From contig CABSMJ010000011.1 of assembly GCA_902478785.1 (NCBI GenBank), positions 14,902 to 78,901 on the forward strand: 64,000 nt of DNA, read 5' to 3'. Shown here in pieces: positions 36,123-44,089 of this stretch. Both the position numbers and the translations under genes were made by a program. This stretch comes from an uncultured Oscillospiraceae bacterium. Lineage in GTDB: Bacteria; Bacillota; Clostridia; Oscillospirales; Oscillospiraceae. The notes beneath the pieces are model-generated. The model had not been told where the DNA came from. It worked only from the letters and a program-made list of their open reading frames with translations, and searched no databases. Position 1 is the first letter of the stretch. Each line of letters begins with the position of its first letter.

Positions 36123-36173
36123 TTGCCTTTTGTGGGCGGGCTTGTTATAATTCACATTTGTATGAAAAATGTG
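36123..36173 (+). promoter_or_regulatory. Promoter and candidate autoregulatory operator of the AbrB-like gene
   Basis: TTGCCT (36123) and TATAAT (36146-36151) are 17 bases apart. The inverted repeat CACATTT-N7-AAATGTG (36153-36173) covers the predicted start site, where a repressor such as the encoded AbrB-like protein could act. Confidence 0.7.
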
Positions 36174-36194
36174 ATTTTGGAAGGAGGCACGCCC

Positions 36195-36452
36195 ATGCCG
36201 CGCGGAAAACACGTCCTGGGGCAAAACCGGGGCAATCACATCTTCGGCACCGCCAAAGTGGGCGACCGGGGGCAGATCGTGATCCCCAAGGAGGCCCGGC
36301 GCTTCTTCGGCATCTCTCCGGGAGACACTCTGCTGATCCTGGGAGACGAGGAACGAGGCATTGTCATCACCAAACCGGAGGTGCTCAGCAGCATCGCCGA
36401 GGAAATTTTAGGAAAAAAGGACGGAGAGAATGGAAACCTATCAGATGTATGA
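36195..36452 (+). CDS. AbrB/SpoVT-family transcriptional regulator
   Basis: An 85-residue swapped-hairpin DNA-binding protein: GTAKVGDRGQIVIPKEARRFFGISPGDTLLIL is the SpoVT-AbrB beta fold. A short basic N terminus precedes it. The ATG at 36195 follows GGAGG by 7 bases and is preferred over the ATG at 36162. It overlaps the start of the next gene by 23 bases, so regulator and PLP enzyme are translationally linked. Confidence 0.85.
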   Translation: MPRGKHVLGQNRGNHIFGTAKVGDRGQIVIPKEARRFFGISPGDTLLILGDEERGIVITKPEVLSSIAEEILGKKDGENGNLSDV

Positions 36453-37716
36453 ACAGCTGGGCGTCAGCCGGGCTGTGTATGAATACGGCGAGGCGATCCT
36501 GCGCTCCCTGCGGGAGCGGTTCGACGCCATCGACGCCGTGGCGGAGTACAACCAGGGCAAGGTCATTGCCGCCATGCAGAAGAACAAGGTCAACGCCACC
36601 CACTTCGCCGCCACCACCGGCTACGGCTACGACGACGAGGGCCGGGACAACCTGGAGCGGGTCTACGCCGACGTGTTCCACACGGAGGCGGCCCTGGTGC
36701 GGCCTCAGATCACCTGCGGCACCCACGCCCTGACTGTGGCCCTCAGCGCCAATCTGCTCCCCGGAGACGAGCTTTTGTCCCCGGTGGGCGCCCCCTACGA
36801 CACCTTGGAGGAGGTCATCGGCATCCGCCCCTCCAAGTGCTCTTTGATGGAGTACGGTGTCACCTATGCCCAGGCCGATCTCAAGCCCGATGGCTCCTTT
36901 GACTATGATGCCATCCGCTCCAAGATCAATGACCGCACCAAGCTCATCACCATCCAGCGCTCCAAGGGCTACGCCACCCGTCCCTCCTTCGGCGTGCAGC
37001 AGATCGGGGAGCTCATCGCCTTCTGCAAGGGCATCAAGCCCGATGTGAAGGTGATGGTGGACAACTGCTACGGCGAGTTTGTGGAGCTCATGGAGCCCTC
37101 CGACGTGGGGGCCGACATGGTGGTGGGCAGCCTCATCAAAAACCCCGGCGGCGGCCTCGCTCCCATCGGCGGCTATATCTGCGGCACCAAGGAGTGCGTG
37201 GAGCGGTGCGCCTATCGGCTCTCCGCCCCGGGCCTGGGCCAGGAGGTGGGCGCCAATCTGGGCCTGATGCCCGCCTTCTATCAGGGCCTGTTCCTCTCCC
37301 CCACCGTCACCGCCGGCGCCCTCAAGGGCGCGGTGTTTGCCGCCAATGTGTATGAAAAGCTGGGCTTTGCCTGCGTGCCCAACGCCTCGGAGGACCGCCA
37401 CGACATCATCCAGGCGGTGACCCTGGGCAGCGCCGAAGCCATGGTGGCCTTCTGCAAGGGCATCCAGTCCGCCGCCCCGGTGGACAGCTACGTGACTCCG
37501 GAGCCCTGGGCCATGCCCGGCTATGACTCCGACGTCATCATGGCCGCCGGCGCCTTCATCCAGGGCAGCTCCATCGAGCTCTCCGCCGACGGCCCCATCC
37601 GTCCCCCCTACGCCGTCTACTTCCAGGGCGGCCTGACCTGGTATCACGCAAAGCTGGGCATCCTCATGAGCCTGCAGAAGCTGGTGGAAGCCGGTCTGGT
37701 GCGTCTGCCCGAGTAA
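36430..37716 (+). CDS. Methionine gamma-lyase family PLP protein (YnbB / aluminium resistance type)
   Basis: A 428-residue fold-type I PLP enzyme of the family once named aluminium resistance protein. CGTHALTVAL sits at the cofactor phosphate side, the Schiff-base Lys is in GSLIKNPGGGLAPIGGYI and CAYRLSAPGLGQEVG follows. The relatives have a Cys/Met-metabolism ancestry but no firm activity. It overlaps the AbrB-like regulator gene and precedes an EamA transporter, suggesting a small amino-acid metabolism unit. Confidence 0.88.
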   Translation: METYQMYEQLGVSRAVYEYGEAILRSLRERFDAIDAVAEYNQGKVIAAMQKNKVNATHFAATTGYGYDDEGRDNLERVYADVFHTEAALVRPQITCGTHALTVALSANLLPGDELLSPVGAPYDTLEEVIGIRPSKCSLMEYGVTYAQADLKPDGSFDYDAIRSKINDRTKLITIQRSKGYATRPSFGVQQIGELIAFCKGIKPDVKVMVDNCYGEFVELMEPSDVGADMVVGSLIKNPGGGLAPIGGYICGTKECVERCAYRLSAPGLGQEVGANLGLMPAFYQGLFLSPTVTAGALKGAVFAANVYEKLGFACVPNASEDRHDIIQAVTLGSAEAMVAFCKGIQSAAPVDSYVTPEPWAMPGYDSDVIMAAGAFIQGSSIELSADGPIRPPYAVYFQGGLTWYHAKLGILMSLQKLVEAGLVRLPE

Positions 37717-37753
37717 AAATAAAAATCAACAATTCAATTTGGAGAAAAATCTT

Positions 37754-38665
37754 ATGATGTGGTTCTGGCTTTCTCTCATTGCGCTGCTCTGCTGGAGCGG
37801 CTCCGATCTCTTTTCCAAAATTGGCTGCCGGGATGCCCGGGATAAATACAGCCATCTCAAGATGGTCATCGCCGTGGGCGTGGTCATGGGTCTCCACGCG
37901 GCCTTCGAGATCTTCGTGGGCGGAACGGAGATCACCCTCTCCATCCTGCTGACCTACCTGCCGGTGTCGCTGCTCTATATCGGCTCCATGACCCTGGGAT
38001 ATCTGGGGCTGCGGTACATCGAGCTGTCCATTTCCTCCCCCATCTGCAACTCCTCCGGCGCTCTGGTCGCCGTATTGACACTGCTGTTCGTGGGCTCTGA
38101 GGGCTACTCCCCCCTGGCCCTCTTTGCCGTGGCGCTGGTGTGTGTGGGCGCCATCGGCCTTGGCGTGGTGGACGCCTGCGAGGACGAAGAGCTCCGGGCC
38201 CAGCGTCAGTCCCTGGGCAACTACAAGTACGCCAAGAGCTTCCTGGCCCTGGCCCTGCCCGTGGCCTACTGCCTGCTGGACGCCGCCGGCACCTTTGCCG
38301 ACAACCGAGTGCTGGAGATCATCAACGAGGACAGTGCCAATGTGGCCTATGAGCTGACCTTCCTGCTGGCCGCTGTGGTGTGCTTCGTGTATGTGGTCCT
38401 CATCAAGAAGGACCGTCTCATCCCCAAGATGGAGGCCCCCAAATATACCGGCGCCATTTTCGAGACTGCCGGTCAGTTCGCCTACATCTATGCCATCGCC
38501 GACACCGAACATCTGGCCATGTCCGCCCCCATCATCTCCGCCTACTGCGCGGCCTCTGTGCTGTGGAGCCGGCTGTTTTTGAAGGAGAAGCTGTCCTGGA
38601 AGCACTATGCCATGATCCTGCTGGTGGTCATCGGCATCGTTATCATGGGCGTATTTGATCTGTAA
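37754..38665 (+). CDS. EamA/DMT-family transporter
   Basis: A 303-residue inner-membrane protein with about ten helices in two repeats of five, the second ending LFLKEKLSWKHYAMILLVVIGIVIMG, a typical EamA closing motif. GGAGA precedes the ATG at 37754 by 8 bases. Lying 37 bases after the PLP gene, it may export an amino acid or related metabolite; substrate unknown. Confidence 0.87.
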   Translation: MMWFWLSLIALLCWSGSDLFSKIGCRDARDKYSHLKMVIAVGVVMGLHAAFEIFVGGTEITLSILLTYLPVSLLYIGSMTLGYLGLRYIELSISSPICNSSGALVAVLTLLFVGSEGYSPLALFAVALVCVGAIGLGVVDACEDEELRAQRQSLGNYKYAKSFLALALPVAYCLLDAAGTFADNRVLEIINEDSANVAYELTFLLAAVVCFVYVVLIKKDRLIPKMEAPKYTGAIFETAGQFAYIYAIADTEHLAMSAPIISAYCAASVLWSRLFLKEKLSWKHYAMILLVVIGIVIMGVFDL

Positions 38666-38680
38666 CTTTCCCCATTGCAA

Positions 38681-38725
38681 AAAAGTGCTCCCAGCGCCGT
38701 TCTTGGCGTCGGGAGCACTCTTTTT
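38681..38725. terminator. Terminator between the EamA and DUF368 genes
   Basis: AGTGCTCCC and GGGAGCACT with inner AGCGCC/GGCGTC pairing, A and T runs on the flanks, between convergent genes. Confidence 0.88.
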
Positions 38726-38731
38726 TATGTT

Positions 38732-39583
38732 CTATTCCTTGAGGAAATCGGGCTTGGGGATACGCTCCATGCCAAAGGCCACGGCAAACCCAACGCCGCA
38801 GCACAAAAGGGAGACCACCACCTCTCCCACACCGGTGTACTCCGTGGGGATCAGCACCAGCGTGGAGGCCAGCACCACACCCAGCACAGCATGATAAGCC
38901 TGGGAATAAAACCGGCGGAAGCACCAGCTCACCAACCGGGCCAGCAGCACCACCGTTCCCGCCATCCCCGGCAGGATTCCCAGCAGCACCGAGGCCTCCA
39001 GGGATGCGGCACTCTCCGTCAGGGGCTGATAGAGGCCCAGCGCCATCAAAATAGAGGCGGAGGTCATCCCCGGGATAACCACGCTCATGCCGAACAGGGC
39101 ACCGCTGAAAAGATACCAGCCCCAGCCCGGCTCCACCTGAAAGCCAGAGATGCGGCTGACATACCCCAGTCCGGCGAACAGGACCAGAAAGCTCACCGCC
39201 ATGGCAGCCCAGGCGCTCTTGCCCCGGCCCCGCTGGCCTGCCTCCCGCCAGAGGGAGGGAAATGTCCCAATGATCAAACCGATGAACAGCCAATCCGCCA
39301 CCGTCCGGGACACTCCAAAGAGCGCAGACAGCGCCTTGGCCAGCACGAAAAAGCCAATGGGCCAGCCCACTACCACCGGCAAAAACAGCCGCCAGTGCTT
39401 CCCCAGACCCCGGCGGGGGTGGCTGAGGATCTCCATCAGCGGCCGGTATAAGCCAAACACCACGCACAGCACACCGGCGCTGATGCCCGGCAAAATGGCG
39501 CCGCCGCCGATGAGGATGCCGCACAGCAGTCCAAATATCCAGTTTTGCCGCCTGACGCGGCTTGCCTCGTCTTTTTCTTTCAT
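38732..39583 (-). CDS. DUF368 family polyprenyl-phosphate transporter
   Basis: A 283-residue membrane protein of the DUF368 family, whose members recycle undecaprenyl phosphate across the membrane (the UptA/PopT group also includes DedA proteins). About nine helices in two related halves are visible: IGGGAILPGISAGVLCVVFGLY in the first and FGMSVVIPGMTSASILMALGLY in the second share the P-G-x-S/T re-entrant motif. The start at 39583 follows a weak GAAAGA site; an upstream ATG at 39613 is possible. Single-gene unit. Confidence 0.85.
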   Translation of the reverse strand: MKEKDEASRVRRQNWIFGLLCGILIGGGAILPGISAGVLCVVFGLYRPLMEILSHPRRGLGKHWRLFLPVVVGWPIGFFVLAKALSALFGVSRTVADWLFIGLIIGTFPSLWREAGQRGRGKSAWAAMAVSFLVLFAGLGYVSRISGFQVEPGWGWYLFSGALFGMSVVIPGMTSASILMALGLYQPLTESAASLEASVLLGILPGMAGTVVLLARLVSWCFRRFYSQAYHAVLGVVLASTLVLIPTEYTGVGEVVVSLLCCGVGFAVAFGMERIPKPDFLKE

Positions 39584-39772
39584 GGGTCTTTCGCGGCCTC
39601 GATTCTCCGTCATTCGACCATTTGACGGGATTATGGTAACAACTTTCCTCCGCTTTGTCAATGCTTCCACTCTTCTCTGACACGCGGACTAATTTGTCAA
39701 AAAAGGCCGTCATATGTACACATCGCACAACATCACTTCACCTCCCCTTTGGCTTTCTCGTCAAAAGAGCCA

Positions 39773-39801
39773 TTGACAGAGAGCGAGTTTCCCTGTAAAC
39801 T
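39773..39801 (+). promoter_or_regulatory. Promoter of the metNIQ T-box transcript
   Basis: TTGACA and TAAACT with a 17-base spacer, immediately before the T-box leader. Confidence 0.8.
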
Positions 39802-39807
39802 TACAGA

Positions 39808-40095
39808 CATAAAATTTCACACCGCAAAGACGAAGAAGGGAAGAGTACACTGGCAGATACGTCACAGAGAGCCTCGTTTGGTGGGAAGAGGTACGGAAGG
39901 GCTTGTGGAACATGGTCCTGGAGTCGCGCGGCCGACTGCGGAGCATAGGTCGCGACGGGAGCGCCCGTCACAGCGCAGGAGTGTGTTGGCACTCTCAAAG
40001 GCCGCCTTCGTGAGGAGACGGCGAATCAAGGTGGTACCACGGCGTTTTTACGTTCGTCCTTGACATGCTTTGGGCATGTTGAGGACGTTTTTTTA
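39808..40095 (+). ncRNA. T-box riboswitch leader, probably methionine-specific
   Basis: The leader has the stem I distal features (AGAGAGCC and GGTGGGAAGAGG near 39,870-39,895), a specifier context GTGGAAC-ATG-GTCCTGGAG with AUG at 39912-39914, and the antiterminator T-box core AAGGTGGTACCACGG (40028-40042). An intrinsic terminator follows: CGTCCT and AGGACG with inner CATGC/GCATG, then seven T (40055-40094). Uncharged tRNA-Met should pair with the AUG and with the T-box bulge and allow read-through into metNIQ. Confidence 0.9.
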
Positions 40096-40137
40096 TGCTC
40101 TTCCGCCTCTTTTAGGCGGAAAAAAGGAGGCTTTTTC

Positions 40138-41151
40138 ATGGCACAGCCCATTATCGAGATCCAGCATCTGACCAAGACCTTCGGCACCGGGGACGCCGCG
40201 GTCACGGCTCTGGAGGACATCAATCTGGAGGTCCGCGCGGGTGAGATCTTCGGCATCATCGGTCTCTCCGGCGCCGGTAAGAGCACCCTGGTGCGGTGCA
40301 TGAACCTGCTGGAGCGGCCCACCAGCGGCAGCGTGGTGGTGGACGGTCAGGAGATGACCACCCTCACCGAGGCCCAGCTGCGGAAGGCCCGCCGGTCCAT
40401 CACCATGATCTTCCAGGGCTTTCACCTGCTGATGCAGCGGACCGTGCTCCACAACGTCTGCTTCCCCATGGAGCTCATCGGCGTGCCCAAGGCCCAGCAG
40501 CGGCAGCGGGCGCTGGAGCTTCTGGAGCTGGTGGGCCTGGCGGACAAGGCGGAGGCCTATCCCGCCCAGCTCTCCGGCGGACAAAAGCAGCGGGTGGCCA
40601 TCGCCCGGGCCCTGGCCACAGACCCCAAGGTGCTGCTGTGCGACGAGGCCACCTCCGCCCTGGACCCCAACACCACCGCCTCCATCCTGGAACTGCTCAA
40701 GGACCTGAACCGGAAGCTGGGGGTCACGGTGGTGGTCATCACCCACCAGATGAGCGTCATCGAGGAGATCTGCTCCCGGGTGGCCATTCTGGACGGCGGC
40801 GTCATCGCCGAGCAGGGTGAGGTGGAGGACATCTTCTCCAATCCCCGGACGGAGATCGGACGGCAGCTGGTGTATCCCAGCTGTGTGCGCATCGCCCAGC
40901 TGCCTGCCTCCCGGGTGATCCGTCTGGCCTTCAACGGCGGCTCCTCCTACGAGCCCCTCATCGCCTCTCTGGCCATCGACTGCGGCGTGAAGGTGAACAT
41001 CTTAGGCGCCGACACCCGGAACATCGACGGCCGGGCCTTCGGCACCATGCTTCTGGGCCTGCCTCAGGACCCTGAGGAAGCCGCCAAGGCCCTGGAATAC
41101 ATCCGCTGCCAACCCAATATCACTGTGGAGGAGGTCGAACACCATGCCTGA
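40138..41151 (+). CDS. metN: Methionine ABC transporter ATP-binding protein MetN
   Basis: A 337-residue ABC ATPase: Walker A GLSGAGKST, signature LSGGQKQRVAIARAL, Walker B VLLCDEATSALDP, H-loop VVITHQM, and a C-terminal NIL domain (about 265-337) that binds methionine for transinhibition in homologues. GGAGG lies 9 bases before the ATG at 40138. It is the first gene after the T-box. A small hairpin (TTCCGCCT/AGGCGGAA type, about 40100-40120) lies between the T-box terminator and the ribosome site. Confidence 0.93.
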   Translation: MAQPIIEIQHLTKTFGTGDAAVTALEDINLEVRAGEIFGIIGLSGAGKSTLVRCMNLLERPTSGSVVVDGQEMTTLTEAQLRKARRSITMIFQGFHLLMQRTVLHNVCFPMELIGVPKAQQRQRALELLELVGLADKAEAYPAQLSGGQKQRVAIARALATDPKVLLCDEATSALDPNTTASILELLKDLNRKLGVTVVVITHQMSVIEEICSRVAILDGGVIAEQGEVEDIFSNPRTEIGRQLVYPSCVRIAQLPASRVIRLAFNGGSSYEPLIASLAIDCGVKVNILGADTRNIDGRAFGTMLLGLPQDPEEAAKALEYIRCQPNITVEEVEHHA

Positions 41152-41824
41152 AGCACTTTCCGGCTTTTTTGCCGAATACGGTCAAATCCTGGGTCAGGGC
41201 ACCGTGGACACCCTGATTATGACGGTGGTCTCCACCATCCTGGCCTATCTCATCGGACTGCCCCTGGGTGTGCTGCTGGTCATCACCCAGCCCCACGGCA
41301 TCTGGCCCCATAAGTGGCTCAACCGGGCCCTGGGCTGGATCATCAACGTGGGCCGCTCTTTGCCCTTCATCATTTTGATGCTGGCCATCATGGACTTCAC
41401 CAAGCTGCTGGTGGGCACCAAGGTGGGCATCCGGGGCGCTGTGGTGCCACTGGTGGTCTCCGCCGCCCCCTTCATCGCCCGTCTGGTGGAGACCTCGCTG
41501 TCCGAGGTGGACGCCGGCGTGGTGGAGGCGGCCCAGTCCATGGGCGCATCCACCTTCCAGATCGTATGGAAGGTCTATCTGCCGGAGGCCCGGCCCTCCC
41601 TGACTCTGGGCGGGTCCATCTCCATCATCACCATCCTGGCCTACACCGCCATTGCCGGTTGCGTAGGCGCCGGCGGCCTGGGCGACCTGGCCATCCGCTA
41701 CGGCTACCAGCGCAAGGTCCCGTCCATGATGCTGGCCACCGTGGTGCTCATCGTGATCTTCGTTCAGATCATTCAATCCGTTTTCAGTTGGTTGTCGAAG
41801 GCCATCGACAAGCGCTTGAAATAA
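41144..41824 (+). CDS. metI: Methionine ABC transporter permease MetI
   Basis: A 226-residue permease with about five helices and the coupling EAA-like loop VEAAQSMGASTFQIVWKV typical of MetI. Its start overlaps the metN end by 8 bases. It forms the membrane channel of the D/L-methionine importer. Confidence 0.94.
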   Translation: MPEALSGFFAEYGQILGQGTVDTLIMTVVSTILAYLIGLPLGVLLVITQPHGIWPHKWLNRALGWIINVGRSLPFIILMLAIMDFTKLLVGTKVGIRGAVVPLVVSAAPFIARLVETSLSEVDAGVVEAAQSMGASTFQIVWKVYLPEARPSLTLGGSISIITILAYTAIAGCVGAGGLGDLAIRYGYQRKVPSMMLATVVLIVIFVQIIQSVFSWLSKAIDKRLK

Positions 41825-41861
41825 ACTACATCTATACTATTTTAATTGGAGGATGAAACAC

Positions 41862-42713
41862 ATGAAGAAGTTTTTGACCCTGGCCCTGAGTCTGGCCCTG
41901 ACCTTGTCCCTGGCCGCCTGCGGCAGCAGCGGCTCCACCGAGCCCTCCGGCTCCGCCCCCGCCTCCGGCGAGGAGGCAGAGACCGTCACGTTGAAGATCG
42001 CCGCCTCCCCCACTCCCCACGCTGAGATCCTGGAGCAGGTCAAGCCCATCCTGGCCAAGCAGGGCATCGACCTGGTGATCACCACCTACTCCGACTATCC
42101 CATCCAGAACACCGTGGTGGACGAGGGTGAAGAGGACGCCAACTACTTCCAGCACACCCCCTATCTGGAGCAGTTCAACGCGGAAAACGGCACCGATCTG
42201 GTCAGCGCCGGCAAGATCCACTATGAGCCCATGGGCATCTATCCGGGCAAGACCGCCACGCTGGAGGACCTGCCTGACGGCGCCACCATCGCCGTGCCCA
42301 ACGACGCCACCAACGAGGCCCGCGCCCTGCAGCTGCTGGCCGCCCAGGGTCTGATCGAGATCGATCCCGAGGCCGGTCTCAATGCCACCCCCAAGGACAT
42401 CACCTCCAATCCTAAGAATCTGCAGATCAAGGAGCTGGAGGCCGCTATGATCCCCAACACCCTGGAGGAGTATGACCTGAATGTCATCAACTCCAACTAC
42501 GCCCTGCAGGGTGGTCTGAATCCCGCCGAAGATGCCCTGGTCTCCGAGGACACCAACTCCGATTCCGCCCAGACCTATGCCAACATCGTGGCTGTGAAGG
42601 CCGGCCATGAGAATGACCCCGCCATCGTGGCCCTGGTGGAGGCCCTCCACTCTGAGGAGATTCAGAACTTCATCAACGAGACTTACAGCGGCTCCGTGGT
42701 GCCCATCGCCTAA
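41862..42713 (+). CDS. metQ: Methionine-binding lipoprotein MetQ
   Basis: A 283-residue NlpA/MetQ protein. The signal peptide has a lipobox LAAC with Cys20, and the mature part shows KIAASPTPHAEILE, DYPIQNTVVDEGEEDANYFQH and NTLEEYDLNVINSNYA, the family motifs. The start at 41862 is 9 bases after GGAGG; the ATG at 41853 is too close to that site. It binds methionine outside the membrane for MetNI. Confidence 0.95.
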   Translation: MKKFLTLALSLALTLSLAACGSSGSTEPSGSAPASGEEAETVTLKIAASPTPHAEILEQVKPILAKQGIDLVITTYSDYPIQNTVVDEGEEDANYFQHTPYLEQFNAENGTDLVSAGKIHYEPMGIYPGKTATLEDLPDGATIAVPNDATNEARALQLLAAQGLIEIDPEAGLNATPKDITSNPKNLQIKELEAAMIPNTLEEYDLNVINSNYALQGGLNPAEDALVSEDTNSDSAQTYANIVAVKAGHENDPAIVALVEALHSEEIQNFINETYSGSVVPIA

Positions 42714-42732
42714 ACAGCCGTCAAACAAGAGA

Positions 42733-42769
42733 AAAAAGAGCGGAGCTGCAAAGCAGCTCCGCTCTTTTT
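42733..42769. terminator. Bidirectional terminator between metQ and degV
   Basis: AAAAAGAGCGGAGCTGC and its exact complement make a 17-bp stem with AAA loop. Confidence 0.93.
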
Positions 42770-42779
42770 CTGATTCCTT

Positions 42780-43631
42780 TCACATGTCCCGGAAGAAGAA
42801 GGCGCCTACGCCGCCGATGCCCAGGTGGACTCCCAGCACGGCGCCAATCTCCTCCACCAGGAAATCACACTCCGGCAGCCGGGCGTGGAGCATTTGGCGC
42901 ATGGTCTCCGCCGCCGCCGGATCGTCGGCGTGGGTGATGCCGATGGTCTGGCGGGGGCAGTTTTGGGCCCGCTCCGCCACCAGATCCGCCACCACCTCCA
43001 TGGACTGCCTGGTGCCCCGGACCTTGCGGATGACCTCCATCTCCCCGTCGTCCACATCCAGCACCGGCTTGATGTTCAGGAGATTGGCGGTGAAGCCCAT
43101 GGTCCGGGAGATCCGGCCGCCCCGGATCATCCAGTTCAGGTCCGTGATAACGAACACATGCTCCACCTGTGAGATCAGGAACTCGCAGCGCTTCACCAGC
43201 TCCTCCAGCTCCATGCCGCCCTCGGCCCCCCGGACCGCCTCCATGGCAATGAGGCCCGTGGCAAAGGAGCCGCCCTTGGCATCCAGCACTTGGATTCTCC
43301 GCTCCGGATAGCGCTCCTCCAGCTCCCGCCCTGCTTGAAAGACGTTCTGGCAGGTGCCGGACATCTTGGCGGAGAACATGAGGCACACCAGATCGTCCCC
43401 GCCCCGGACCAGCTCCTCCAGTCCGGCGTAGGCCTCGGCCAGATTTACCTGAGCCGTGGTGGGCATGATGCCCCGGCGCATGAGCCCATAGACCTCCCCG
43501 GTGGTGATGTCCACCCGGTCCCGGTAGGTCTTCCCCTCCGCCGTCACATGCAGCGGTAAAATGGTGACTCCGTGGGCCTGGGCGTAGCCAGTGGGCAGGT
43601 CGCAGGTGCTATCGACCACGATGCGGATCAT
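42780..43631 (-). CDS. DegV family fatty-acid-binding protein
   Basis: A 283-residue DegV protein: IVVDSTCDLP at the N terminus, DITTGEVY, the fatty-acid pocket region SAKMSGTCQNV and the MIRGGRISRTMGF motif. Homologues (FakB) present fatty acids to the kinase FakA; no fakA is in this window. The start at 43631 follows GGAGGAGAGG; an upstream start at 43685 has no site. Confidence 0.9.
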   Translation of the reverse strand: MIRIVVDSTCDLPTGYAQAHGVTILPLHVTAEGKTYRDRVDITTGEVYGLMRRGIMPTTAQVNLAEAYAGLEELVRGGDDLVCLMFSAKMSGTCQNVFQAGRELEERYPERRIQVLDAKGGSFATGLIAMEAVRGAEGGMELEELVKRCEFLISQVEHVFVITDLNWMIRGGRISRTMGFTANLLNIKPVLDVDDGEMEVIRKVRGTRQSMEVVADLVAERAQNCPRQTIGITHADDPAAAETMRQMLHARLPECDFLVEEIGAVLGVHLGIGGVGAFFFRDM

Positions 43632-43786
43632 ATCCCTCTCCTCCCTCTTCTGGGACTGTGCTTCTTTAATATAATAGTATAGCACGTTCGCCTCCGCCCC
43701 GTAAAGGGCCGGGGGCAGAAGTTTCCCTCCCGCCGTTTTGACTATTTTCCCCTAGTGCACCCCTGTATTTTTGTTGCTTCCGACAT

Positions 43787-43838
43787 TTGTCTCCCATCAC
43801 AAGTTGTGGTAGAGTAACTATAGTTACGTTAGGCTAAC
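43787..43838 (+). promoter_or_regulatory. feoAB promoter overlapped by DtxR-type operators
   Basis: TTGTCT (43787) and TAGAGT (43810) are 17 bases apart. The perfect palindrome GTAACTATAGTTAC (43814-43827) and GTTAC-GTTAGG-CTAAC (43823-43838) cover the -10 and start site. The stretch 43824-43842 also matches the classical DtxR/IdeR 19-bp box at about 15 positions. Metal-dependent repression is the likely role. Confidence 0.65.
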
Positions 43839-43858
43839 TTTCAAAGGAGTGATTGGAT

Positions 43859-44089
43859 ATGACACTGGACCAGCTGCCCATCGGCAAGACCGCTGTCATT
43901 CGTCAGGTCGGCGGCCAGGGCGCGCTGCGCTGCCGCCTGCTGGATATGGGGCTGATCCCCAAGACCCGCGTTCGGATCCAAAAGGTGGCCCCCATGGGAG
44001 ACCCTATCGAGATCCACATCCGGGACTACGAGCTGACCATCCGCAAGGAGGATGCCAGCCAGATCGAAGTCGAGGTGGTGGAGGCATGA
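43859..44089 (+). CDS. feoA: FeoA ferrous iron transport accessory protein
   Basis: A 76-residue SH3-like FeoA: MTLDQLPIGKTAVIRQVGG, LLDMGLIPKTRV and IHIRDYELTIRKEDA. It supports FeoB in Fe(II) uptake on the cytoplasmic side. The ATG at 43859 is 9 bases after GGAG and I prefer it to the TTG at 43853. It overlaps feoB in an ATGA junction. Confidence 0.92.
   Translation: MTLDQLPIGKTAVIRQVGGQGALRCRLLDMGLIPKTRVRIQKVAPMGDPIEIHIRDYELTIRKEDASQIEVEVVEA

Noticed and set aside
43824..43842. Reading the feoA operator simply as a classical 19-bp DtxR box
   Set aside because: It matches about 15 of 19 positions there, but the other iron-gene sites share the N6-spaced GTTAG/CTAAC form instead, so that is the better common motif.
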